64,000 nt of DNA, taken from Sclerurus mexicanus (lineage: Eukaryota; Chordata; Aves; Passeriformes; Furnariidae). The notes beneath the pieces were generated by a model that did no database searches, was not told where the DNA came from, and worked only from the letters and a program-made list of their open reading frames with translations. The position numbers were made by a program, and so were the translations under genes. Below, one piece after another: positions 54,078 through 64,000 of this stretch. The stretch lies in assembly GCA_013396755.1 (NCBI GenBank), contig VWZF01006750.1, positions 328,339 to 392,338 on the forward strand, read 5' to 3'. The stretch's first letter is position 1. Every line of letters begins with the position of its first letter.

Positions 54078-55904
54078 CTCTAAACAGGGGAAAACCCATT
54101 ACATAAAAGACACAGGTAATGTTGAATTATAAAGTCTCTGATCCTTTGAAAGTTGTTGCAGTGCTGGTCTTGTTTCTAGCGATTCCTTTTTCCATGATGT
54201 GTAGTGCAAATAATCCTCTGTCTCTGTTTGGCATGTGCGGTGGTAGAAGTCTTTCCCAACAACTTTAAACCAGCATGAGAAGAAAGAGAAGGATGAAAAT
54301 TTGTATGGCTTTTTAATCCAATGTGGCTGAGAAATGAGGTCACACTTCCTATAAGCTGCAGTTTTAGCAAATTCAGAGAAGTCTTTTTCTTTTTTTTTCC
54401 TCCTGCTCTGGGATTTAGAAAAATAATCAGAAAAAAATTTTAGGAGTAGAACTGGAGAATGGAGGAATCATTAGCTTGCAAACTGATGGTATGGTGACTG
54501 AAAACATAATCAAGAATAACCTTTTGGGATAGGCAGTAAAAGTATCACTCAGGTGGTTACGGTGGTAACCCTCAGACTCCTCGTGTTCAGGGACTGTAGT
54601 TGGAGCAGGTGATAATATTCAGGATGTCAAAGGGCTGAAACAGTGTCCTGGTATTATGTCCACAGTCTAATATCCATGCTTGGCTGATTATCATGGAAAG
54701 AGTGGGAAGCTGCACCCATTAGTGCCTTGCTTTCCTTGCACCTACAGAAGCAGCAGAGATCATTTTCCTATGGCTATCTTTTAAAGTTTTGAAGTCAGAG
54801 TTATGGTGGCAGTAAAGCAAGGTAGTGAGGAATAAGAAGTGTGAACTGAAGGGAAGTTGTGTTATGGAAATGAGAGAGCTGTTGCAGAGAGTATAAGCGT
54901 GTCTTTTGTGTAGCAAAGAGTACAAAGTTTATGAGGCATTTAATGCTGCCAAACTGACAAAAGCCCTGATTCTGAGTGATTATGTGATGAGCAGTACTGA
55001 CTCTTGCCAAGCTTTGCCAAGGTGAGCATGACAAAAAAGAACATTAAAATTGCAAAGTCACACACGTACAAAAGGAAAAATTCTAGTGTCAAAGTACAGA
55101 TTCAGGAGACCCTGACTCTACCTCTGGTTTATGACCTCTCTAGGAGAAACCACTGCAGGGAGAGCACTGCCTCCCACCTGTGGGTCAGAATTGAAACCTC
55201 TCTGTTGGGAGGACATAACTAATGAACTCCAGGGATTTTGACTCATGGTAGCTTTTAAGGTAAGAGTGTATCGCTATGACTGGTGCATCTTATGAAACAT
55301 CTCAACCTCCAAACTGCCTTGAATAAGATTGGGCATATTCACACCCAGAGTTGCAAATTCTCACTGTGTCAGCAAAACTACATGCACCAAGAAAATCCCA
55401 TGTGAAAGGCTGAGTCTGTGCCCCAAAGGCTCTGAGCTTTAAATCTCCACTTTCCAGTAATCATAGAAATATTTTTAAGTGCAGAAAAGTATATTACTAC
55501 CCCCAAGCCCATGGAGAAGCTCTCAAATCACTTCCTCACCCCCAGTTTCCACAACTGTTCCCATAGAAACATGCCTAGCTCCCTGTTGAAATTTTTGGGC
55601 CCAAAATGTGTAACTCCAGCAAGCAAATTGCAAATGGAGTATCAGACAATCTTAGCTGTTGGTGGTGCTATTAGCAATGCCTGCTTTTATGACCACAGGG
55701 GAAAAACATCGGTGTGTTCTCTGTACTGCATAGTAAAAGGCTCTTCACTGCGAAATGATCTCCATAGCTTCTTTCTTAAATGCAGGTTGTAGAAAATATC
55801 ATGAAGCCTGAAATGCTGCCTGTCACTGTAAAAACAGCTTTCCTAAAGATATATTTCCCACGATGCATCTTTAAATATTTGTACATGTATCTTTAATATT
55901 ACTC

Positions 55905-56005
55905 TTTTTTTTTTTTTTATCTCAAAACGTTTTTCAAGGACATTAAATAATGGTCAAGTTTCTCATTACCAAGGCATTGCTGTGTTATTAAAAAAAAAAA
56001 AAAAA
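55905..56005. repeat. T14 run and A16 run in inverted arrangement
   Basis: A pure T run at 55905-55918 and a pure A run at 55990-56005 could pair as a stem around a 71-bp loop. No retroelement body was recognised between them, so they are probably independent homopolymers. Confidence 0.6.
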
Positions 56006-57306
56006 GTAGAGAAAGAGATCACAGAAGGGCAGACACAAAGAGATTATATTTTATTGTAGAACGGACACATTGCTCTTCTCCTGTCAAATCAGTCCTGTAA
56101 CTGTGTGGGACCTTGTGAAACACATACACAAAACAGCTTTCCCTTAAGCATGAAGGGATAAGAAAGCGAAGCAATCTTGATAAGAGACTGAAGCAGGGAC
56201 AGAGACTAAATCAAGCAAATAGTCAAAGGTGGGTTTTTCTCCCCAGGCTTCTATTGGTCTGAAGTATAAGACTGTATATGAAGAAAAAGTGTTGCTGCTC
56301 TCAGGTGTTTCTCTAATGCAGCGTGAGTTGTCTCTTATTGCTGGGTTTCCAGCACTGAGCAGGCATTTAGCATTTTGACTGCTTTTAAAACAAAGTAGGT
56401 TGCAGGGTTTTCTCACACACACAGATACACACATACACTCCTGTTGAAAGAGAATAAAGAACTGAAAAAATATCTTCACCATGGAACACTTGCCAGAGTA
56501 CATTTGTCAAAGACAACAGAGACTACAGAAATTGTTTTTAAAAGGGGTTCTGCAACAGCTAGGTAAAGGGAAACGTTCCATTTTAAAACGTTTCGATCTC
56601 AAACAAATTAGGGTAAAATATGAAATCTCTCAGTGCAATAAGATGGGAATCTAGCTTCCATTTAGCAGATAGCCCTGAGAAAATGAATACTATGACCCTC
56701 TGATAGCTTCAAAGAGCTGTATGGAGAAGTCAACATGAAAGATCTTAACTTACTGCTAGATGCAAAGAAGCTTAGTGGAAAATGAATAATTTCTATCAAA
56801 TACTTTGTTTTACTCAGTCAACGAATGCCAATAAAAAAAGTTGCTTAATCATTTTCTTCTGACCATGCTAGGTTATAATCTCATCACAACAATATTTTAT
56901 AATCTCCCTTCCATGCCACTCTAATGCAAAAGCAGAAGCGTTAAGATGGTTCCACACTTTATTCAAGCCAGGCTAGATCTCAGTTCTGTTCAGTGCCAAA
57001 TAGGTTGCCTAGAACTATAAATAACAAAATCTCCTTTTCTCCATCATCAGCTTTCAATCACAACACAAGTGTAATGCAACTGTAGGAATTCTGTTTAACA
57101 CCTTGGCACTTCCATAGGCGGAGATGAGAAGCTTCCCTGAAAAGTCAGTAGGTCTCCTGAGAAGAAATGCAAGTGCCACAAGACCTTTTTAATTGCTTTT
57201 CTTTGACTGACTTTAACTAATGCTGTGGGCATTTGTCCTCACCATGGGAGTTTGGCATTCACTGCCCTTTGCTCAGACACAAAGCTATTTCAGCAGAGAG
57301 CATGTT

Positions 57307-57330
57307 TGTGTGTATATATATATACACACA
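57307..57330. repeat. Perfect 24-bp palindromic TG/TA/CA microsatellite
   Basis: Three TG units, a TA core and three CA units form a sequence that equals its own reverse complement over all 24 bases. Compound repeats of this type can extrude cruciforms and change length readily. Confidence 0.88.
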
Positions 57331-58260
57331 GCAAATGGTAATGTGAAGAAAACATAGAATAAATGTTTTACATACGTGATGCAGAGACTTTCAGCATAAC
57401 AATGTATATCTAAAGAGACAGTCTCTGTATGCTTTTTTGTTTTTTTATTTAAAATCTCAGTACTGGACAAGAAATAAGGTGCTGTATATTATGGTTTTCA
57501 GTCTTGACATTTTACATGTACTCAACTCTCTCCTTTCAACAGCCTTTTAAATCCTAGTGGATTTGCCTCAGTGACATCATCTTCTCTGCCCTAACTCCTT
57601 CACTCCCTGTGCTTTCAACCACAATGCCCCACAGATCTACTACACTTCAAGATGGGTTCAAGGCCTGTCTATGGAGATAGAAATAGCTAGGAGACAGAGT
57701 TTTAAATCGGGTCAGCTAAGGAATACAGCAGTACTTTTTGCTACAGTGGTTAAATGCACTAATTAATTTTGTTTAAATCATAACTTCAAAAAAATTACAT
57801 TCCAAAACAGTCCCTAAGTTATTCTTTTTCAAGAAGTGTATATTAAAAATAGAACATTTTTTTGGGTCAAGTTATCAATGCCAAACAAAATGTTCCTGGA
57901 TAGATTCTTTTTTATTTTTTGCTGCAAGGGATTTAGGAAGCTCCTTTTTTAAAGCTATCTTGATGCTGACTGCTACTTTCTTTGGTGGAGGTCCTTATTC
58001 TGCTGGTGGCCATTTTGCTTCAGAAGGCCCTGCATTAAAATCTGGCTACAAAAACCCCCTTGTTTCTTTATCACATCCCCAAAACTGACAGCAACTCACC
58101 CCCACAAGCACCCACCAACAGCTCAAGTGGAGACAAACAGCATGGCTTTATCTCCTGGTGTCAAGGAAAGGATTGGAGGGAGGTCACTTCTCTCAGAAAC
58201 CTAACACTTACCTAGGGACTTTCTGATAATGATGATTTTGAGTGAATAACCAAAGCTTGT

Positions 58261-59339
58261 TGTGCTGGTTTAAAGGCAAACCAGTGGGAGAAATGAACTT
58301 GACTTTAGAGACTACAAGTCAGAGTTACAATTTACTAAAAAGATTACAACAAATACAATGATACAGAGAAAAATTTGTTTTAACCAACAAAAACAGATGT
58401 ATAATCTGACACCCTGGGGCATGAACAGAATGGTGTTTGTTCGCCCCTGTGCTGAGTACCACATAATCCCCCTGAGTACAAAGTAAAAGGAAAGGAAAAC
58501 CTGTTGGTGAGGATGATGGTCACAGTCTTGTTGAGAGTGGCAGTCACAGTCCTGATGAGATTCTGGTTCTCCTCTGGATCCAAAAAGTGGTACCCAAAGT
58601 CCCAAAACTTGAAGATTATATATGCTCAGGTTCAGGTGGGAATGCCCAGTACCTCCCTGAGGAATTTCACAATGGGTGATTCGACTCTGTGAGTCATGGG
58701 ATATTTTTGGAATCTTTGATGACCCATTAGCAGACATGACACCTCAGGCTGGGTGTGAAGGAGCTAATGCCTCCCCAGAGGGCAGTTATCACAGCTGAGT
58801 CATGGTGTGAAGACAGGAACACTCCCCTGTCTCACCGGTCCTTTAACACCCAGCCTGTAGCCTGAGGGGTCAGGTATGCCCTGGGCAGCTGCTGCAAATG
58901 ATCCATTATTAACAGTCTATCAGAGGGTGTAGAATACAAAGTTTTCGTTATACCCACTTGGTGATAAACTGGTCCCAGCTGCTGTAACTAGGACACTTGT
59001 AGGGCACAGACAGTAAAGGGCTTGGTATCCATGGTGTGTGAAGCATCCCAGCCCACCTGTGGTCACACACTTCAGTCAGCAGCACCTGTGCTCATTCAGC
59101 AAGCCTCCAGGCCAGGTTTGCTCTGTGCCCAGCACATTTTGCCATTTCTAATTAAGCCCAAAACTACTTTCAGCTTTGATGATCTTCCTTCTGCTTTTCC
59201 CTTCCCCCACAACTAATTTCAGACATTCACATTCAGTGAGATACAGGAATAGAAGCAACTGAGCTTGCAGTCACCCTCACTTAGGCAAGCTGAATATAAA
59301 CATGTTCCTGAGCTACAGTTTACACCAAAAACCAGGACA
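58261..59339 (-). mobile_element. ERVL-like LTR, antisense to CLVS1
   Basis: The block starts TGTGCTGGTTTAAAGGCAAA and appears to end ACACCAAAAACCAGGACA, giving TG...CA ends that are near-mirror images (TGTGCTGG against CCAGGACA). The first 600 bases match an LTR type I know as common in birds. On the minus strand a TATA box lies at plus 58616-58624, followed by an AGTAAA variant polyadenylation signal at plus 58331-58336. CTTGT on the left and CTGGT on the right may be a 5-bp target-site duplication with one mismatch. At 1079 bp it is long for one LTR, so the far end is less certain. The 141-codon minus ORF inside (58312-58737) is LTR sequence and not a gene. Confidence 0.72.
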
Positions 59340-62300
59340 CTGGTGACGATTTAGCTCAGTTTGCTGGAGCTGGCTACAAAGATCATAGCAAGTTCTTTAA
59401 CTATGAAAAATAGCCTCCAGCTAATTCATGTCCTTTCCCATGCTGCCTGTGACCCAAGCTACCACTCCTTAGTTTAGCAGGTGACTGTCACTCTTCCTGC
59501 TCCAACAGAAGCATTCTCATCTGGCTTTACCTAATCTGACCTAATCTGGAGCAAACTGCAGCACCCCAGTCACACACATGAATGGGCTACTTTCAAATTA
59601 GTGTGTCAGTGCTCTTTGTTGTATTATTTTTTAATCACATTTTGAATTCCTCTCTTCTCTGTGTACCTACTCAACCAGCCTCCTGAATGAACCTGCTCTT
59701 TCTCTGTCAATATAATTTATTCATCTCTTTTTTTTTTGTTTCTGGAGGGAGGCTTGGTCTGTGCCTTAAGTGTGTGAAACTGGGGCACATGACAAGCAAA
59801 AAAGTAGTACCAGGGTATGGTGACAATCCAAAAGAGTCACTGCTTCTGGGAAATTTTCTGTTTCTAAATTTTTCTGAGCTGGTTCAGTAAAGGATTTCTT
59901 GTAAAAAGACAGTGAAGAAATCCCCCTTTTGCCCCAAGGTTACAAGTTATTTTGTTAGACCAGATGACATGACAGCATGATTCTATCAGGACAAATCAAA
60001 GTTTACTGAGCAAATCTGTGTTCTATAACCTGATTTATTGATGCCATCTGCCAACACCCAAGAACAGATGCTCTGTAGGACCTCAATAGTGTGCAATAAT
60101 GATTGGGAGAAACCCACTAAAAATGAATTTTAAAAGTTACCAAGTGTATCAGGAGAGATAAGAAATATAATGAAAAATGTTTAGGGGAATGCATCCCAGT
60201 GTTCATTTTTCAGTTCTACTTCTCTGACAGAAGTACTTCAGAGCATCCTCATCTACATATGTGGGCATGTGATGTAAAAATAAACCAAGCACTCACGATT
60301 TCCTGTGATTTTGCTCCAATCCTTTGCAACTGTGTGCTTCAAAGAAAAGAGAGCATTTTGGTGTGAGCAGTTACAGTCACATCTTACCCCAAATTAATGA
60401 ATTCTTCATGATTGTAAGATTTCTTTTTACTGTTGTGTTCAGGCAGGTCAGGACTGCCATACTGCTAGCACTAATGTCTTCTTTTTAATGCTTTTCCCTT
60501 ACTCTACAGCTATTTCCAAGCCCTGTGTACTCTGAGGGCATGCCAAGGTAGACGCAAACGATTTGCAGTTATTGCCATCGGCAACATTAATTTTGCAGTC
60601 CCATCTCTTCAAAAAACACAGGGGAGCAAAATGAGATAACAGAAAGACTAGCAACTTGTCGGGATGGAGATTGGAAACGTGCCTGGGATCAGAGCAGGCA
60701 CTGCAGAGAGTGAGGGGGAGCAGCCTTGGCTGCTGCAGCCCCAGGGAACACTTGAAGAGGTGCAGGAGCAGCCCAGTCCCAGCTTCCTCATGGCCTCCGG
60801 TCCTGCTGCTGCCTCCCACTGCCTCCTGCCGAACTAAACATCCACCTCTTAGGAGATGAATTGAAATTAGAAGCTGAAGCTGTAGCAATGGGGGGACATT
60901 TTGCCTTCTCTCCTAGCATGCACTATTCAACAGCCCACTCTGTCCATACCTAGGGCATTACGTGGAATTCAGTCAAATGTGCTCAGGAACTGGTTTTTGC
61001 TAGACACCTATCCAATATCTGACAAAGTCATAAAATCCAGGATCAATAACTTTCAGCCACTATCACTCTTTCAGAGGCTGAATTTGGATCCAGAGGTGGA
61101 CAGCAGAAAGCCTCCTTCCCTTATTGTGCCAATCCATTAAAATCACACACTCACAGAAATTCTCCATGGAGAAACTGTGACTGAACTATTAATAAAATCT
61201 TCCTGAACTATTAATACGATCTGTGGGAGCTTTAATCCACCACAGGGACTGATTATATAAGTGCACAGGCATGAAGATGCTGTTTTTATCCTCAGTTTAC
61301 ATGACCTTTTGCTTTAAACAGTTTTGTTTATGACTGATATCTTCCTGAATGTGATGGAAATTATTTTCTTTCAAGGGGGATTATATTTGGATTTGCAGTA
61401 AACTGGCAAGCGTGGTTGAAATTGAAGTTCCAGGGGATGGCAAGGTGTGCATTTTCTCTTCTGGTTGCAAAGGGTAAAGGTTATGAAAACATTTTTTAAA
61501 TGCTTGTGTCTCGAAATTCAGTTGTTCTGTAACCTAGAAATATGCTATAATATGGATATTGAGCTCAGGTCTTTGGTCTGTGATGCCTATTCATGCAGTT
61601 TGAAAGGAATGACCTTGATCATCAGGTTGGATTTATTATTTTTTGTATTCCAAAGATCATTTTGCTTTCCTGACACACTTTGGTGTGAGGAGATGCTGGA
61701 AGACCATGTTGATCTTTAGCTTTCAGGCAGTTCAGAATAACACCATAGTAAAAGGTTTCTTATGCATACTCATACCAAAAGAAATAGATGTGATGGAAAG
61801 AACAGGCAGAAAAAAAGAAAAATTGTTTCTCATTCACCTCATAGGTATCACTCCTGAGCTATTTAATGGAACATTATTAAATGTTTTCACTCCCAGACTC
61901 AGTTCAGTTCAGAAATTTTCTTCGATGGGAGTTCTGAGCAGAGAAGGGAAACACCTCTGTGACATTTTGCCCTGACCTGCAAGGTTGGAGATACTTCTTC
62001 AATCTGAAATGAAAGATACATTGAGGCCTGTATGGATTTGGGGTGTCTCTGGCAGCTCCACTGTGACAGTCAAGTGTTCATTTCTTTCTTTTCTTTGGGG
62101 GTGAAAAGGGAGAGAATAACTGAAAACAGTAAAGAAACAAATATATAAAGCAAAACAAAGACAAAAGAAAAGTCCCATCAATGACCCTGCTTTCATTGAA
62201 CCAACTCAGATCCTGTGTTTGGACAATTTTCAATCTCTTGGTTTGCCCGCACTGGTCCAGGAAGGTGCCAATGCAGAATGGTTAGATATATTCCTTGTTT

Positions 62301-62385
62301 TAGCTCACTTCAGGTCCCAGTGAAGAAGGTCTGGTTTGACTCTGGAGTGAGCCGGCCACCCAAGAAAATATCTGGAATCCTTTCA
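59340..62385 (+). other. CLVS1 intron, no gene seen
   Basis: About 3 kb of intron without a recognised repeat. A locally GC-rich stretch at 60660-60840 carries open frames on both strands (60499-60888 minus, 60656-60859 plus), but it has few CpG pairs and shows no homology I know. No RNA gene was seen. Confidence 0.6.
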
Positions 62386-63162
62386 CTGAAGTGTGAATTG
62401 GATGAGTGGACAGTGAGGTGGATTGAGAACTGGCTGAATGGCAGATCCCAGAGGGTCGTAGTCTGTGGCAGAGGGTCATAATCAGTGACAGAGGGTCAAG
62501 TAGGAGGTCTGTAATAGTGGTGTCCCCCAGGGATCAATTTAACCTATTCATCAATGACTTAGATGAAGGGGCAGATGCCTCGAGCAAGTTCACTGGCAAC
62601 ACAAAGCTAGGAGGAGTGGCCAATACCCCAGAGTGCTGTGCAGCCCTTCAGAAGGACCTCAACAGGTTGGAATGATGGCCAGAGAGGAACCATCTGAAAT
62701 TCAACAAAGGCAACTGCAGGGTCCTGCATCTGAGGAAGAATAACCCTATACACCAGCATAGGCTGGGAGCCAACCTGCTGGAAAGCAGCTCTGCGGAGAA
62801 GAAACTCGGGGTCCTGGTGGACAACAAACTGTCCATGAGCCAGCAGTACGCCCTGGTGGCCAAGAAGGCCAAAGGTATCCTGGGGTGCCTTAGAAAGGGC
62901 ATTGCAAGCAGGTGGAGGGAGATGGTCATGACCTTCTTCTCAGCCCTGGTGAGACCACATTTGAAGTGCTGTGTCCAGTTCTGGGTGCCTCAGTATAAGA
63001 GAAACATGGAGCTCCTGGAGCAGGTCCAGCAGAGGGCAACAAAGATAATTAAGGGACTGGAATATCTTTCTTACAAGGAAAGGCTGAGGGAGTTGTGCCT
63101 GTTCAGCCTCAAGAAGAGACGACTGAGAGGATACCTCATCAATGCATATGAGTATCTGTGAA
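62386..63162 (+). pseudogene. CR1 LINE fragment with decayed ORF2 (reverse transcriptase C-terminus), sense strand
   Basis: This is a CR1 copy in the same direction as CLVS1. Its translation follows the CR1 ORF2 C-terminal half: DEWTVRWIENWLNGRSQ at the start, a GVPQG-type stretch near 62520, then an open frame of 115 codons (62817-63161) containing ALVAKKAKGILGC, ALVRPHLKCCVQFW and ERLRELCLFSLKKRRLRG. The upstream half is broken by stops and frameshifts. Where the family has its catalytic FADD motif the frame reads F-T-G-N (62589-62600), so it cannot encode active reverse transcriptase. Both ends are missing: the 5' part, and the 3' UTR that all newly inserted CR1 copies retain. Confidence 0.92.
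62449..62500. repeat. 20-bp tandem duplication (about 2.6 units) inside the CR1 fragment
   Basis: The word CAGAGGGTC recurs at exact 20-base spacing at 62449, 62469 and 62489. CR1 relatives as I know them have this segment once, so it expanded after insertion and shifts the reading frame. Confidence 0.8.
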
Positions 63163-64000
63163 GTAAGATAATACACAGGTACCCCCAAAAATAATTAGTC
63201 CAATTCATGTGTGCTCTATTTTACTTATACCTCTGGAATAAAATGTAAATATACTCTCAGAATTAGGTATTTTTGACAAGGAATCAGGTTAAGAAAAGGC
63301 TCCATGATCCCAGGGTCCATTTCACAGCAGACTCCAAAAAATGTACCTCATTATAAAATACACCTTCCCAAGGAATCACAAGACATGAGAAATCAAACGA
63401 GAATTCCTAAAAGCAAAAGCTCTCCAGCAGAAAATCAATTTCAGCTACTTTCACCTTGCCCCAGGGAAAGCAGCAGAGACACTAAGCGGGGTGTGGAAAA
63501 TGTCTCATACATCTTCCTGGAGCTGTGCAAGGCAGACCTCCAGACGGGAGCTTTTCTTTCCAAGACAGCTCTGCTCTAATTAGGAACTTCTGCAAAATTA
63601 GTATGTTGCAGTTCCAAATAGTGTCTGGATGATTCCCATATCAAATTCCTTTGGTTTAAAAAAAAAAAAAGTCTTTGTCCTTGTTCTAATTGACAGCCTT
63701 ACAAATGCAGGTGGACTGAGGGATGAAGGTCAAACTGAGCTTATTGTGCTTAATAGGGCAAGGAACAAAATTCAGCAGAAACTTACACACAGAAAGAAAT
63801 GTTCTTTGGTGTTTGTTATTTTTCCTGACCATCATGTTTCCTTTTCAAGGGTCTTTGTGCATTTTTGGGTTACCTTCAGAATGAAAAGAAAGCAAATGCC
63901 TTTAAATAAAATTGTTATATGAGTGCCTTTCCCATACACTTAATCTACAAATGTATCAGACGAAGTCTAGTTTATAGACTCAACAATCTATGTTGAGTGG
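63163..64000 (+). other. CLVS1 intron at the window edge, no gene seen
   Basis: Unique-looking intron follows the CR1 fragment, with an A12 run near 63659-63670. Open frames at 63304-63579 and 63629-63922 show no recognisable similarity. Confidence 0.55.

Larger units (their letters stand above)
54078..58260 (+). other. CLVS1 intron between LTRs, no gene seen
   Basis: About 4.2 kb of AT-rich intron. Apart from a T14 run and an A16 run 71 bp apart (55905-56005) and a TG/TA/CA palindrome (57307-57330), nothing structured was recognised. The open frames, including 119 codons on the minus strand at 56144-56503, resemble no known protein. Confidence 0.6.

Noticed and set aside
56144..56503. 119-codon minus-strand open frame
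   Set aside because: No recognisable domain and no splice or promoter context; the length is unremarkable for six frames over 64 kb.
58312..58737. 141-codon minus-strand open frame
   Set aside because: It lies wholly inside the ERVL-like LTR and reads through promoter and U5 sequence; there is no protein similarity.
51022..59339. Paired LTRs of one full-length provirus
   Set aside because: The LTRs belong to different families, and the DNA between them is CR1 or unique intron with no gag, pol or env similarity, so they are solo insertions.
60499..60888. GC-rich patch with long frames on both strands, considered as a CpG island or first exon
   Set aside because: CpG pairs are few, no promoter elements or splice donor stand out, and neither translation resembles a known protein.
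1..64000. Prokaryotic features, CRISPR arrays, tRNA or rRNA genes, mitochondrial insertions
   Set aside because: No spaced identical repeats, cloverleaf boxes, rRNA-like blocks or mitochondrial gene order were seen; the splice sites, CR1 elements and LTRs place the DNA in a vertebrate nucleus.

Overview
The window looks like a piece of a bird nuclear genome, and nearly all of it is intron. The evidence is AT-rich sequence with very few coding signals, CR1-family LINE copies with the usual avian 3' end (an AGAATCAT-like edge followed by GGTTGGAA when read antisense), and LTRs of avian endogenous retrovirus type. I see no L1 or Alu-like repeats. The species cannot be named from the sequence. 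One unresolved base (N) lies at 8030 inside a poly-T/poly-G tract.

The only coding sequence I can support is one internal exon at 18560-18734 (+). It encodes 58 codons of a clavesin-type CRAL-TRIO lipid-binding protein, best matching CLVS1 (clavesin-1). It has a strong polypyrimidine tract and AG acceptor, and a consensus donor. No other CLVS1 exon was recognised, so the gene has at least 18.5 kb of intron upstream and 45 kb downstream of this exon here.

Layout: 1-14196 is intron with small simple repeats and hairpins. 14197-14660 is an antisense CR1, followed at about 15190-15720 by a much older CR1/L3-like remnant. 18560-18734 is the exon. 19528-19640 is a short antisense CR1 tail. 19641-51021 is a long intron stretch with simple repeats and two ORFs I could not explain (34282-34812 and 38566-38763, both minus). 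51022-54077 is a dense nest of transposons: an old CR1 was hit by one LTR and by a younger CR1, and the younger CR1 was then hit by a second LTR with a clean 6-bp target-site duplication. A further LTR-like block lies beside it. 58261-59339 is an ERVL-like LTR. 62386-63162 is a sense-strand CR1 fragment carrying a decayed reverse-transcriptase C-terminus.

All LTRs whose direction can be read lie antisense to CLVS1, the arrangement usually tolerated in introns. I found no operon, CRISPR, RNA gene or novel gene system. The most informative structure is the three-level nest at 51.0-53.4 kb.
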